A DNA stretch of 64,000 nt, taken from positions 10,430,001 through 10,494,000 of the forward strand of contig CM043967.1 in assembly GCA_014529385.2 (NCBI GenBank), given 5' to 3'. A program made the translations under genes and the position numbers. Of this stretch, positions 11,409 through 24,533 are shown piece after piece. Position 1 is the stretch's first letter. Each line of letters begins with the position of its first letter. The notes below the pieces were generated by a model that saw only the letters and a list, made by a program, of their open reading frames with translations, was not told where the DNA came from and did no database searches. Source of the stretch: Adiantum capillus-veneris (Eukaryota > Streptophyta > Polypodiopsida > Polypodiales > Pteridaceae).

Positions 11409-13002
11409 TGTCATAATAATCAATATCTAATTCTCCTAAATGATTTTCTCATGTTAAACTGATCATTAATATGGGGAAGTGCCAGGGGAGAAAAAGCTAG
11501 AATATTGGTTAAGCTAGCAGACCGGCCACAGTAGGGATCCAAAGGAGGGAAAATAGGGATCCAAAGGGGGGGCCATATGCAAAAGAGCCATGTGAAACAA
11601 TGGGCTAAAAAGACCCTAAGGTTCAGCCCATTAAGACTTCCAAAATGCTAAGGTTCCAAAATTCAAAGGTTGTGTCCAAAGGTCAACCCTAGGGAAATTG
11701 GATGCTTTGTGTGTGACCAAAAAAGTCTTTGAATATCCCTACATAGGAGGGGGCGAGCCTAGCAAGTAGGGGATGAGAGAGAAGGCCACACACACACACA
11801 AGCTCCCTTTACACAAAGGGAATGAGGGACACATGTCATCTCCCTAGGCCAGATGCCCACAAGGTGTACCCAATTCCTATTGGATGACCCTTGAAGTGGA
11901 CCAATGAGAATTAGGCTAGAGTAAATTTAACCTAATTAATTTTAAAACACTTAATAAAAAGAACCAATGAAAATTAAGTCTCCTGGATGATTATTGGACA
12001 GCTTGTGAAGGGGTCCAATAGGAATTGAGCAGCCCAATGGGCTACTTAATTCCTATTGGTCAGAATGGGGAAAGGTCCAATGGGGATTTAATTCATTTAA
12101 ATCAATTAAGTTTAATTGATTAAGCTCTCACAAAAGGGGAAAAGGGGACACATGTCAGAAGGCTATCACTTATGCTGCTTAATAGCCATTGGCTTGACTT
12201 GGGGAGGTCCAATGGGGAGCCTGCACGAGCAAATAGCAAGAGGGCTCGCCCAAGAGAGAGAGGGGGCTGATTTTTTGCAAGGCATTATCACACACACACT
12301 CACACAATCTCATGTGTGAAGAAAGAGAAGACTATCTCTTCCCAAGCTTTAATGGAGAGCTCATCACCTACTCCAAGCTTGTGAGATAGAAGCTTACATC
12401 AACACACTCTTGGCATGTGGATGCAAATCCAACCAAGAGCCAAGCTTCAATGCATACTCATCTCCTCTACCAAGCTAATTACTAAGCTAAGGTATGCTAA
12501 TATGAGTGATTATGTGAGGAGATGTACATCTTTCTTGTATGATACTCCTTCTTCCTCTCAATCTACTCTCATACCCTGCTAGCTCTCACCATCTTCGAAG
12601 GTGTGTGAGGTCTTGGGTCTGAGAATGGGGATAATTAAAGTTGTGTTTGCTAAGTGTTTTGCTTAGTGCATGAAGCTTTCATCTTCATTGCACTAGCTTG
12701 TCTTGAAGGAACACAAAGAATTGTATTGTACAATGTCTCTCTTGATGGGAGAAACCATAATACAAAGCCTTTTGGAGGGGGGACCGGCTCCATGCAAATC
12801 CGGTCCTCAACTGTTGTCAATAGCTTAATTTCTCTCTCTTTTGAAGTATTGTTGATGCTATCTAACTAGGTGTTATGCTTTCTGTTGCTATCTCCACCCA
12901 AGCACTCTTGTAATTCTCATTAGGAATCTATTCTAATGAAATGCCCACTATGTTCATGCTAATTTCCGCTACACATAAGTTTTTAGGCCATTAAATGTTA
13001 CA
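11409..13002 (+). repeat. 5' LTR of the chromovirus (1594 bp)
   Basis: Starts tgtcataataatcaat and ends ttaaatgttaca (TG...CA). It matches the 3' LTR at 25024-26616. The U3 part at 11879-12213 carries ten CCAAT/ATTGG pentamers. A short ORF at 12654-12869 (3' counterpart 26268) has no recognisable product and I do not treat it as a gene. Confidence 0.93.
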
Positions 13003-13003
13003 T

Positions 13004-13017
13004 TGGTATGAGAGGAC
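13004..13017 (+). promoter_or_regulatory. Primer-binding site (initiator-Met tRNA type)
   Basis: tggtatgagaggac starts two bases after the LTR end; it differs by one base from tggtatcagag, the usual initiator-Met tRNA primer site. It marks the 5' end of minus-strand DNA synthesis. Confidence 0.7.
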
Positions 13018-13419
13018 AAGATTTCTCTTTTCTTGCTCAAGAAGGGAGGTCCTCAAGCTAGCTATAAATGGTTGGTATTATTAATTGCCTGTGAGTAAGT
13101 AGAATAGGGATTTTTCAGCCTTGTAGTGCGCCTGCCTTCGTGCAGTTAACGGGGCATCACCGTCGAGAGCTATGGTCTTTATAGTGGAGTCCTACGGGGC
13201 TTGCCTACGGCTTAACCACTATTGAGCTATTAGAAGCTTGACAGGAGCCGGTGCTGTTTTGGTGTCGAAAGACCCTCTTTTCTATTCCTTGAAATTAATG
13301 GTATTCGAGCCGCGGGTACAGTAGCTTGAGTGCTTTTTCTAAAGGGGTAAAGAGGAGTAGCAACTTGGGCTTGAAGTGCCAAAGTGCACCTAAAAAGTTT
13401 ACACCTAAAAGTTGTTAGA

Positions 13420-15143
13420 ATGGCTGACAATAGTAAAGAGAGTGAAATTAATGTTGATAACTTTGATTTTGCTCATGAGCAAGCTACTAATGATGCTCCA
13501 ATGCTTGTTAACTATCTTGTTTCTAGGCTTCAACAAGCCATGGGCAATCCATCTCTCCAAAGCGAAGTGCAACGGCAGCTCCGTGCTCACGGGATTCTCC
13601 AAGCTCATCACCATGATGAGAGAACACCTAGGAAGCCTCCTTGTGAGACTCCCAAAAGAGGTCTCTCTCCGATTCGGGAAGAAGAAGAGAATCCGTACGA
13701 AGGGCTCAAGAATTTACTTCTTGATGATGCATCTCCTTCCCAAAGGAGAACTCAAGAGCCTCCACCGAAGGAACGAGAAAGAAGTGAGTCTCCCGTCACC
13801 TCGGCAGAGATGGCTCCACGAAGACGGCGGGCTAAACGCTCTCCATCACCACCAAAGCGGAGAAGACCATCACACTCTTCTCCACGCCATAATTCAAAGA
13901 GGGATGATAAAAAGCAAGAGAAGAAAAAGGCGAGAAAGAGGACACCCTCTTCTCCATCTTCTTCATCCTCTTCCTCTTATGAAAGTGATGGTGAAGACGA
14001 CGAAGATCAAGACAAGAAAAAGGCGAGAAAGAGGTCACCCTCTTCCCCACCTTCTTCAAATTCTTCACCTTCTGAAGAAAGTGATGGTACAACCTTTGAA
14101 CCATCAAAAAGAAGAGGCCATAGGAAATCCTATGCCGCATGGAAGAGGTCATCCAAGCTAAAGAAATTCAAAGAGGGAGGGAAGAGCATCTCTTTCCTTA
14201 CCTATGATGGTACCTTTGGTGCTACGGACAAAGTCTTGGCCTTTATCCAGCAATTCGACGCGGCGTTTGGAGATGAGGGCTTCACGGAGTCCTCTAAGCT
14301 ACGCCATGTAGCTATGCACTTTCAAAAGTCCGCCAGGCAATGGTGGTCTAGCCTACGAGCCAACGGTGAAGCTCCACGAACATGGAAAGCTTTAAGAGCT
14401 TCCATTATGAAGCAGTTTTTGGCCACCGATGCCAAAGACAAAGTACTCACCGGATGGCGAAGCTTAAAGCTCTCTCCCTATGAATCCATCCACAAATATG
14501 TACACAAGTTTTGGGACCTACAACTCAAAGCCGCTGTCTTCAAAAAGTTGGATTTTGGAGAGCAAAAGCAACAATTTTGTGCAGGCTTAACCGAAGAAAT
14601 GGCGGAGTATGTCAACTCCCAAAGGCCACGTACCATATCGGCGGTAATACACCATACTATGGTGGCCTCTCGAATCAATTTCCAAACGGGGGCTAAAAGA
14701 AATAATAAGCCCCCGGAAAACAAGGGTTCCAACGAGTCTAAGGGGAAGGACAATGTCCAAAAGTCTCCTAAGGGCAACTCCAGCAAAGCTAAAGAGAAGG
14801 GAGTTTACAAAGGTAAAAACAAACTCTCTCTTGAAGAGCTTGAGCGTTATCGCAAGGATAACCGGTGTTTCAAGTGCGGCGAACAAGGGCATGCGTACCG
14901 CACTTGTCCCCAAAAGAACAACTGCCAAGATCCTCCTAGAGCTTCCTTGGTTGAAATCCAAGAGGAGGAGACTCACCAAACTCACCACAAAGGATCTCCT
15001 CTATGCCATGCTTGGGGAAAGGTAAGAGAACATGATGCTTTTATTCTCTTTGACCCTGGTTCTACTCACAATTTTATATCTATAGAGTTGGCCACCAAGC
15101 TAGGCACACAAGCCTACGAGATGGGAGATGTCCTACCCGCAGA
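13420..15143 (+). CDS. Chromovirus gag and start of protease (interrupted by hAT)
   Basis: Start MADNSKESEINVDN; the frame is open for about 575 codons to the hAT boundary and runs 11 codons into it. Residues about 40-240 are a low-complexity Arg/Ser/Lys-rich segment. A retrotransposon gag domain follows (FIQQFDAAFGDEGFTESSKL, ARQWWSSLRANG, FLATDAKDKVLTGWRSLKL). The zinc knuckle CFKCGEQGHAYRTC (CX2CX4HX4C) is near residue 485. The protease begins with FDPGSTHNFIS, where DPG replaces the usual DSG/DTG, and stops at GDVLPAD. The protease continues on the other strand from 21666 (PADSAFKGQEASVTPL). Gag would form the particle; the reading frame up to the break is intact. Confidence 0.88.
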
Positions 15144-15393
15144 CATAGTTACAGGGGACGGGGGAAACGGGCCCTAGGGCCGGGGAACGGCCGTAACCGG
15201 GCCAGGAACGGCTGGGAACGCCGAGGGCCGGACGGGCGGGTCGCAGGGGGGCCGGACCGGGGTCGGACGGACCGGACGGGGACGGCAAGGGTCGGCCGGG
15301 GTCGGATTCAAAAAAATGGCCGTTTTTGACCGTTTGCAACGGCTCTGTGCAGCCCCAACTGCCATATTTTTTAAGCCTTGGCCCTTGGGAGGC

Positions 15394-15402
15394 TATAAAA
15401 GG
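15394..15402 (+). promoter_or_regulatory. TATA box of hAT copy A
   Basis: tataaaagg lies about 245 bp upstream of the transposase ATG, followed by a CT-rich leader (15420-15638) with a duplicated segment (ttccctcaagctcaaggc). The same box and leader occur in copy B. Confidence 0.55.
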
Positions 15403-15638
15403 CTCCCTTGGGCCTCTTAATACTCATAGTCTCAATGCTCAATGCTCATTCCATTTCCCTCAAGCTCAAGGCTCAAGCTCATTCCATTTCCCTCAAGCTC
15501 AAGGCTCAAGTTTGAACTTTGAAGCTCTCCTCTCCCTCTTCTACCCACTTTGAAGCTCTCCTTTACTCTCTCTCCACACAAGCTCTCCTCTAACCCTTCT
15601 AACTTCTAAGCTCTACTCTCTCGAGTCTCTCCACCATC

Positions 15639-17865
15639 ATGTCATCTCAAGCCAACTCCACTTCTCAAGCCGCTTCTTTTCGAAGGAGGCCTGCCGTGCA
15701 AACGTGGTCGTGGTGGGATGAAGTCGACTTTAGCTCGCGTGGCAAAGGTGGCGGTGCAAGACCATGGACGTGCAAGCTATGTCCATACAAGAGATCGGGT
15801 GGTTCAAACAAAGTGCGAGCCCATCTTCTTCATGAACCCGGTCACGAGGTGAAGTTTTGCCCTCATGTAGCTCCCGAGAAGAGGTTGGATCTTCTTGAGA
15901 AACTCACGGTGTATGAGGTTGCGGAAGCGGCCAAGAGGGGCCGTTTTGTTGCCGTTGATCCCTCCGCCACGGCAACACCGCGAGAGCAAAGGGAAGCCAA
16001 CCTTGACGACATCTCTCGAACCTTCAAGATCCATGGATCTACACCGTCCTCTTCCCTTCCGCATCGCCAAACCACTCTCAACGAAAATTGGAATCCTAAA
16101 TTGAAGGAAGAGGTAGATAGGTCGGTTGCCCGATTCTTCTTCCACGACCACATTGCCTTCCATGCTTCGCGGTGAGTTTCCCTTGGCATATGCACATTGC
16201 AATCTTCCATTTTGTATTCATAATGGGTTATAATTTCTCGACTCTCCATACTAACGCAACATGCTCTATTTTGTGTGGATAGGTCTCCATACTTTCGAAC
16301 CATGGTTACGAAAATAGGGGAATATGGCTCCTCTTATGTGCCACCTTCATCGGAGAGGCTTCGCACCACCCTCCTTGACAAAGAGAAGCTTGCCGTGGAG
16401 CAAGCGGCCCAAGCAACAAAGGATTTGTGGGAGACCAATGGCGTCTCTCTTCTTGTAGATGGATGGAGCGACACCCGCAAGCGGTCCATCCACGGGGTGG
16501 TGGCCTACTCTCGGAGGGAGATGTACTTTGTAGAGTCACATGATGCATCCGATAGTGGCAAGGCCGCCGAGATGCTTGCTGCGGAGTGGACAAGCACCAT
16601 AGAGATCACCGGCCCGGAGAATGTCCTTTGTATGGTTGCAGATGGAGAGGCGTCAAATAGGGCAGCCGGAGCTATCATTGAGGGCATGTATCCCAGCATC
16701 CATGTCACATTTTGCATGGCGCATTGCCTCAATAACGTCCTCAAGGACATAGGGAACTTGTCATGGATTTCACCCACCATTGGTGACGCCTCTCGAATTG
16801 TCTCCTTTGTGCTCAACCATCAAAAAGTGCGCCATGAATTCTCAAAGAGGAGCCACTTGTCTTTGCTCAAATATTCAGAGACAAGATTTGCATTCAATTG
16901 GCTTATGCTAGGCCGCTTGTCTACATGTGGCGGAGCCTTAAGGGGCCTCTTTCTCAGTGATGAGTTCCAGGCCATGCCGGAGTCTACATCAGCAGTAGGA
17001 TTGAAATGCCGAGAATGGGCCGACGACGCCGCTTGGTGGGAGGAGGTGAAGACTCTTGACGCCATGGTCAAGCCTATTCTACACCTACTTCGAGTGGTGG
17101 ATGGCTTGCAGCCATGCATTGGCAAAGTCTACGAAGCCATGGATCGGATGATAGAGGCACTTGAGAAGCTTGTGCCTGACCCTGTTCAATATGCGGAGAT
17201 TCATGGCTTGTGTGAGTCGAGGTGGAATGGATACTACTCTCCACTTCATGCGGCAGCTTATGTGCTTGACCCTGAGAGTCAAGGAAGGCGTCAAGAGACC
17301 GACAAGGAGGTGAGCAAAGGATGGCGGCTTGCATTGGAGCACCTTGAGCCTAGCAGTGACGTTAGGCGCAAGATTAGAGACGATCTACTCAACTACAGGC
17401 AAAAGAAGGGCTCCCTATGGATGTGTAGATGCACAGCTTGATCGCAACAAGATTGGCTCGGTTTTGTGGTGGGAGGACTATGGAGGAGATGGCCCACATT
17501 TGCAGCGCTTGGCTGTTCGTGTCCTTAGCCAAGCATGTACCACTAGTTGCTTGGAGCAACTATGGAGTGTGTACAGCCACATTGCCTCTAAGAAGAGGAA
17601 TCGCCTTGGCGTTCAGAGGGCCAATGATTTGGTGTTTGTGAGCGCTAACTTGCGCATGCTTGCCAAGAGCGTCACACACAAGGCAGATCCTTTCACTGAG
17701 TGGGAGATGGCACAAGAGAATCCATCTATGGCCGATACTCTTTTGGAGGAGCTAGAGGAGGATTTCGAGCCTCAATGCGAGCCTCCTGAGCTGGAGCCCT
17801 CATTTGTTGCTGACGACCTCGACTACGACGACGATGTGGAGATTCAGCAGGCGAGCACTTCTTGA
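15639..17865 (+). pseudogene. hAT transposase copy A, frameshifted
   Basis: Exon 1 is 15639-16171 and exon 2 is 16283-17865, with GT-AG intron 16172-16282. The junction codon cg|g reads ...AFHAS-R-SPYFRTM. Domains: BED-type zinc finger near the start (CKLCPYKRSGGSNKVRAHLL...H), DUF659-like region (LVDGWSDTRKRSIHGVV, VADGEASNRAAG, CMAHCLNN), and a C-terminal hAT dimerisation region (CLEQLWSVYSHIASKKRNRL). Compared with copy B there is one extra C near 17412 (ggctccctatgg against ggctcctatgg), which ends the frame at 17441; the remainder is readable in another frame to 17865. A full product is impossible without frameshifting. Confidence 0.9.
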
Positions 17866-18442
17866 GTTTGATGATCATTGATCACTCGACTCTCGAGTCT
17901 AGACTCTTGAGTCTACGACTCTACCTACTACATAGCCCTTTGTACTTTTTGTTATCCTTGAGGCCTCAGGCTTGTCCTAAGTCCTTTAGGCTTTTTGACT
18001 CTTGAGCCCTTGTGGCATGCACTTCTCATTTTGTATCCATCGATCATCGATGTTTTATTAGCACATTTCAGCCTATATGACTCGTGTTCTTTGGTCTATT
18101 TAGTGTAAATTTATGGTCAAAGTGATGCTCTATGTGTGTGGCATGTGTGTAGGTCAAAAAATGCCAAAAAAACTCTCTTTTTTTTTTTGCCGTTCCGACC
18201 CCCGTCCCCGTTTCCTGACTTTTGCTGTCCCGACCCCGTTCCCGACCCCGACCCACCGTCCCATGTAACTATGCCTGTCAATCTTCCGTAGTAGAGTGAC
18301 AAGCTCTACTTGGTGTTTGGGAGACATCGTCTCCGCAAACTTGATCTAAGCATGCATACTACTTCATTTTTGTGCACAATAAAGAAAAAGAGAGTCTAAT
18401 AAGACAAAAACTTTGTTCATTTTTAACATTTTATACATTTAC

Positions 18443-21400
18443 TTACTCTTGGGAAGCATTGTAAGCATTGACAAGGTTTAGGTTATCCTTTAATTGTATG
18501 CCTTGTATCCATCTAGCATCTTCAAAAGGATAATTCTTCAACTTAATAAGATATCGTCGGATAATCTTACCACCTCTTAATACCTTGTCTTCATGTCGGA
18601 GAAGGACTCGGGCTGCAGCACCTCCTCTTGGTCCTCGATCTCCGATGGGTCTTCAATAGTTGGTTCTTGAGGTGGCTCTCCTTTGTAAGGTTTTAATAGG
18701 CTCACATGGAAAGCATTGTGTATGAGCCACTGATTGGGCAACTTGAGTTGATAGGCCATCTCATTGATTGGCCTAAGAATCTGGAAGGGACCATAGTACC
18801 TTTTTGCTAGCTTAGCATAGTACTTTTGGTGGCCCGTAGGATTCTTGCCCGTCGTGTGCCTTAATCAAGCCTTGGGAAACTTTAATAAGACCCAATCATT
18901 TTCTTTAAAGGCTTGGGCTCTTCTGTGCTTGTCGGCAGTAGCCTTTTGCCTTTGCTGTGAGATAGAGATAGCATCCTTAATCTTTTGAAAAGATTCTTGT
19001 AGGTCTCAACTATACTCATCTGCAGCGAAGATCTTCCCATGTACTTTAAGTAGCAAGGGACTTTTTGATCTTCCCTCAATTACCTCGAAAGGTGATTTTC
19101 CTGTGGAAGTATGTACAGTGTTATTGTAAGCATACTCCACTAAGGGTAAGTACTTCTCCCATTGGGATCTTTGATCTACTTCCGTTACATAGGCTTTTAG
19201 TAGATCGAGAATTGTTAGGTTAGCTATTTCACTTTGGCCATCCGTTTGTGGATGATAGGCCGAAGAGAAGTTTAGCCTTGTCCCTAAATTCTCAAAGAGA
19301 CCCTTCCAGAAATTACTGGTCATTCTAGGATCTCTATCCGACACTATGGACATTGGCAAGCCATGGTACTTCAAAATTTGTGAAATGAAGAGGGTTGCCA
19401 TTTGATGGGCTTTGATAGTCTTTTTGACAGGTATAAAATGAGCTTGTTTACTGAACCTATCTACTATCGTCCATATCCCTGTATTCCCATTAGGCAATCC
19501 AAAGATAAAATCCATGGATATGCTCTGCCATGGTGAATTAGGGATTGGCAAAGGTTGAAGCAATCCAAGTTGCTTCCCTCTATCAAATTTTGTCTTTTGG
19601 CATACCACACATTTAGAAACATACTCTTGTATGTTCACTTTCATGGTAGGCCAATAGAAATATGTTTCAATTCCCTTTAAGGTAGACTGAATCCCTCTAT
19701 GCCCCGCATAAGGTGGAGCATGAGATTCATACATTACTTTCTTACGTAGTGAGTTAGTAACGCATAGTCTATTACTGTAGAGAAGATAACCATCTTGTAA
19801 AGTAAATGGTTCTTCTTTCTTCCCTAATGCAAGGGTTGAAATCACATCTCTAAAATCGGGATCAATAGCGTACTCATCTATCATTGAAGATAGATCATTG
19901 TGAGTGGCTATGGAAACCACATTCACTCTCAGTCGTCTTGAGAGTGCATCAACTACTTAATTATGCTTGCCAGCAATGTGAGCAATATGAAAATGAAATT
20001 GCGAAAGGAAATTTTCCCACCTCATTTGTTTGTCGGAGAGCTTGGTCTGCGTCATGAAGTACTTGAGACTTTGGTGATCCGTTCGCAGAATGAAAGGAGT
20101 CCCCAATAAATAGTGCTTCCATGAGTCTAAGGCATGTAGAACTGCAAGGAGTTCCTTTTCGTATATGCCTAGAGCTTTCTCAATAGGGTCGAGCCTTCGA
20201 CTCTCATAGCCTATGGCGTGCCCTTCTTGGAGCAAAACAGCTCCAAGGCAATCACCACAAGCATCACATTGGACCTCAAATGGTTTTGAGAGATCCGATA
20301 GTGTAAGCATAGGTTGAGAGATAAGCTTTTCTTTAAGCTTTTTGAAAGAATTGTTCTCCTTAGCAGACCATGTGTACCTAACGCTTCTCTTTGTTAGGTC
20401 ATGTAATGGTCCCGCAATTTGTGAGAACTTTTCTATGAAGCGTCTATAGTATGCACACATACCTATAAAGCTTCTTACTTCATGAAGATTCCTTGGTTTA
20501 GGCCATCCTTTTATTACCTCTAACTTTGATGAATCCATTTGGATGCCATCTTGAGAGATAATGTGACCTAAATATTGAATCTCTTGCAAGAAAAATTCAC
20601 TTTTCTTTCAATTAACATAAAATTTATTCTCTCTTAAAACTTGAAATATTACCTGGAGGTGTTGCTTGCGTTCGTCTAATGAATTAGAGTAGATGATAAT
20701 ATCATCAAAGAACACTCCAATGAAGGTTCGATGAGGCCTGAACAACTTCTCCATCAAGCGGTTGAATGTGGCTGGTGCATTGGTCAAGCCAAAAGGCATG
20801 ACAATGTATTCGTAAAGACCAAATGTGGTGCGAAATGCGGTCTTTACAATGTCTTGATCAACTATCCTTATTTGATGATAGCCACTTTTTAGGTCAATCC
20901 TACTGAAGTAGGTCGATCCTTGTAGCTTATCAAATAGGTCTTCTACCCGTGGAACGGGAAACCTATTCTTGATAGTGATCCTATTTAGTGCTCTATAGTC
21001 GACACACATACGATATGTGCCGTCTTTCTTTTGCACTAATAGCACAGGTGAGCAAAATGGAGATGAGCTAGGCCTAACCATGCCCTTCTCAACTAACTCA
21101 TGCACTTGCCGCATAATCTTCTCTTGTTGAGCTTGAGAAACTCTATAAGGAGGTTTGTTAGGCGGTGAACTTCCTGGAAGAAGTTCAATTGCATGGTCAT
21201 CATTACCTCGTTTAGGAGGTAGCTCACAAGGGATGTCGTCAATAAAAACATCTTGAAACCCCTTGAGAAAATTGGATAACTCTAATTCCTTTTGGTTGCT
21301 TTTATTTTCTTTTGCTAAAGCATTAGGTTCATTTTGAGAATCTTTAACAAAAATCATGTACACGGAAATAGAGCTCTTTATTGACTTGTTGAAAGCTGGT

Positions 21401-21666
21401 GTATGTACAATGGGAATAGTGTTACCCATTTCCTTAGCATCTATATACATGTCTTTTTCCCTAAACTTAAAGGAGATTCTGCTTTCAGAAAATTTAACAT
21501 CGGCAGCCAGGCGGTCAAACCATGGTGCCCCGAGGATTACATCCTCATGCTTGAAAGGAGAGATAAAGAAGTCCTCTTTGTCCACATAGCCTTGGACATG
21601 AAGCCTCAATTTCCCGATTAAGGGAGTGACTGAAGCTTCTTGCCCCTTGAAGGCACTGTCTGCGGG
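18443..21666 (-). pseudogene. Chromovirus pol: protease end, RT, RNase H, integrase, chromodomain (inverted segment)
   Basis: Begins PADSAFKGQEASVTPL, continuing the plus-strand gag-protease. [50 protein letters not shown], and FFDDIIIYS (DD kept). RNase H: FEVQCDACGDCLGAVLL, YEKELLAVLHALDSW, ILRTDHQSLKYF. Integrase: HRGIQ...CVVCQKT zinc site, then catalytic residues in SMDFIFGLP, VSDRDPRM and TDGQSEIAN. The C-terminus has [15 protein letters not shown] and a chromodomain-like YLIKLKNYPFEDARW. Breaks: TGA at 20608, stops at 19957 and 19006, a stop near 18863, and a frameshift near 18580 before the chromodomain. It lies antisense to its own gag, so even a repaired element would not express pol. 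Confidence 0.9.
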
Positions 21667-22071
21667 CATAGTTACATGGGACGGCGGGTCGGGGTCGGGA
21701 ACGGGATCAGGACGGCAAAAGTCAGGAAATGGGGACGGGGGTCGGAACGGCAAAAAAAAGAGAGTTTTTTTGGCATTTTTTGACCTACACACATGCCACA
21801 CACATAGAGCATCACTTTGACCATAAATTTACACTAAATAGACCAAAGAACACGAGTCATATAGGCTGAAATGTGCTAATAAAACATCGATGATCGATGG
21901 ATACAAAATGAGAAGTGCATGCCACAAGGGCTCAAGAGTCAAAAAGCCTAAAGGACTTAGGACAAGCCTGAGGCCTCAAGGATACCAAAAAGTACAAAGG
22001 GCTATGTAGTAGGTAGAGTCGTAGACTCAAGAGTCTAGACTCGAGAGTCGAGTGATCAATGATCATCAAAC

Positions 22072-24297
22072 TCAAGAAGTGCTCGCCTGCTGAATCTCCA
22101 CATCGTCGTCGTAGTCGAGGTCGTCAGCAACGTATGGGGGCTCCGGCTCGGGAGGCTCGCATTGAGGCTCAAAATCCTCGTCTAGCTCCTCCAAAAGAGT
22201 ATCGGCCATAGATGGATTCTCTTGTGCCATCTCCCACTCAGTGAAAGGATCTGCCTTGTGTGTGACGCTCTTGGCAAGCATGCGCAAGTTAGCGCTCACA
22301 AACACCAAATCATTGGCCCTCTGAACGCCAAGGCGATTCCTCTTCTTAGAGGCAATGTGGCTGTACACACTCCATAGTTGCTCCAAGCAACTAGTGGTAC
22401 ATGCTTGGCTAAGGACACGAACAGCCAAGCGCTGCAAATGTGGGCCATCTCCTCCATAGTCCTCCCACCACAAAACCGAGCCAATCTTGTTGCGATCAAG
22501 CTGTGCATCTACACATCCATAGGAGCCCTTCTTTTGCTTGTAGTTGAGTAGCTCGTCTCTAATCTTGCGCCTAATGTCACTGCTAGGCTCAAGGCGCTCC
22601 AATGCAAGCCGCCATCCTTTGCTCACCTCCTTGTCGGTCTCTTGACGCCTTCCTTGAAACTCGGGGTCAAGCACATAAGCTGCCGCATGAAGTGGAGAGT
22701 AGTATCCATTCCACCTCGACTCACACAAGCCATGAATCTCCGCATACTGAACAGGGTCAGGCACAAGCTTCTCAAGTGCCTCTATCATCCGATCCATGGC
22801 TTTGTAGACTTTGCGAATGCATGGTTGCAAGCCATCCACCACTCGAAGTAGGTGTAGAATAGGCTTGACCATGGCGTCAAGAGTCTTCACCTCCTCCCAC
22901 CAAGCGGCGTCGTCGGCCCATTCTCGGCATTTCAATCCTACTGCTGATGTAGACTCCGGCATGGCCTGGAACTCATCACTGAGAAAGAGGCCCCTTAAGG
23001 CTCCGCCACATGTAGACAAGCGGCCTAGCATAAGCCAATTGAATGCAAATCTTGTCTCTGAATATTTGAGCAAAGACAAGTGGCTCCTCTTTGAGAATTC
23101 ATGGCGCACTTTTTGATGGTTGAGCACAAAGGAGACAATTCGAGAGGCGTCACCAATGGTGGGTGAAATCCATGACAAGTTCCCTATGTCCTTGAGGAGG
23201 TTATTGAGGCAATGCGCCATGCAAAATGTGACATGGATGCTGGGATACATGCCCTCAATGATAGCTCCGGCTGCCCTATTTGACGCCTCTCCATCTGCAA
23301 CCATACAAAGGACATTCTTCGGGCCGGTGATCTCTATGGTGCTTGTCCACTCCGCAGCAAGCATCTCGGCGGCCTTGCCACTATCGGATGCATCATGTGA
23401 CTCCACAAAGTACATCTCCCCCCGAGAGTAGGCCACCACCCCGTGGATGGACCGCTTGCGGGTGTCGCTCCATCCATCTACAAGAAGAGAGACGCCATTG
23501 GTCTCCCACAAATCCTTTGTTGCTTGGGCCGCTTGCTCCACGGCAAGCTTCTCTTTGTCAAGGAGGGTGGTGCGAAGCCTCTCCGATGAAGGTGGCACAT
23601 AAGAGGAGCCATATTCCCCTATTTTCGTAACCATGGTTCGAAAGTATGGAGACCTATCCACACAAAATAGAGCATGTTGCGTTAGTATGGAAAGTCGAGA
23701 AATTATAACCCATTATGAATACAAAATGGAAGATTGCAATGTGCATATGCCAAGGGAAACTCACCGCGAAGCATGGAAGGCAATGTGGTCGTGGAAGAAG
23801 AATCGGGCAACCGACCTATCTACCTCTTCCTTCAATTTAGGATTCCAATTTTCGTTGAGAGTGGTTTGGCGATGCGGAAGGGAAGAGGACGGTGTAGATC
23901 CATGGCTCTTGAAGGTTCGAGAGATGTCATCAAGGTTGGCTTCCCTTTGCTCTCGCGGTGTCGCCGTGGCGGAGGGATCAACGGCAACAAAACGGCCCCT
24001 CTTGGCCGCTTCCGCAACCTCATACACCGTGAGTTTCTCAAGAAGATCCAACCTCTCCTCGGGAGCTACATGAGGGCAAAACTTCACCTCGTGACCGGGT
24101 TCATGAAGAAGATGGGCTCGCACTTTGTTTGAACCACCCGATCTCTTGTATGGACATAGCTTGCACGTCCATGGTCTTGCACCGCCACCTTTGCCACGCG
24201 AGCTAAAGTCGACTTCATCCCACCACGACCACGTTTGCACGGCAGGCCTCCTTCGAGAAGAAGCGGCTTGAGAAGTGGAGTTGGCTTGAGATGACAT
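22072..24297 (-). CDS. hAT transposase, copy B, uninterrupted
   Basis: Exon 1 is 24297-23765 and exon 2 is 23653-22072, with a GT-AG intron; the spliced CDS is 2115 nt, 704 codons plus stop. Start MSSQANSTSQAASS. A BED-type zinc finger is at about residues 22-75 (W-C-x2-C...H...H), expected to bind the terminal repeats. The DUF659-like catalytic region is at about 230-370 (VDGWSDTRKRSIHGVV, MVADGEASNRAAG, CMAHCLNNLLKDIG). The dimerisation domain is at about 600-660 (SQACTTSCLEQLWSVYSHIA), before an acidic tail (DDLDYDDDVEIQQ). Length and domain order fit plant hATs. The product would cut and paste its own ends and act on the related MITEs at 3620 and 8503. No stop or frameshift is visible. 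Confidence 0.9.
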
Positions 24298-24533
24298 GAT
24301 GGTGGAGAGACTCGAGAGAGTAGAGCTTAGAAGTTAGAAGGGTTAGAGGAGAGCTTGTGTGGAGAGAGAGTAAAGGAGAGCTTCAAAGTGGGTAGAAGAG
24401 GGAGAGGAGAGCTTCAAAGTTCAAACTTGAGCCTTGAGCTTGAGGGAAATGGAATGAGCTTGAGCCTTGAGCTTGAGGGAAATGGAATGAGCATTGAGCA
24501 TTGAGACTATGAGTATTAAGAGGCCCAAGGGAG

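Larger units (their letters stand above)
15144..18273 (+). mobile_element. hAT transposon, copy A (3130 bp)
   Basis: Ends catagttacaggggac (5') and, reversed, catagttacatgggac (3'). The 8-bp flanks do not match each other: cccgcaga on the left (15136-15143) and cctgtcaa on the right (18274-18281). They match copy B's flanks instead: tctgcggg at 21659-21666 is the complement of cccgcaga, and tttacagg at 24830-24837 nearly matches the complement of cctgtcaa. It holds a two-exon transposase gene with a one-base insertion. Confidence 0.93.

Noticed and set aside
12654-12869. 71-codon frame in the chromovirus LTR (and its counterpart at 26268) as a gene
   Set aside because: Present in both LTRs simply because the LTRs are identical; no domain and no evidence of selection.
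20608-21801. Minus-strand frame starting at 21801 as the pol start
   Set aside because: Codons from 21801 to 21667 are hAT terminal sequence; real pol begins at 21666.
22602-23431. Plus-strand frames inside hAT copy B
   Set aside because: Antisense shadows of the transposase exons; the same shadows appear opposite copy A.
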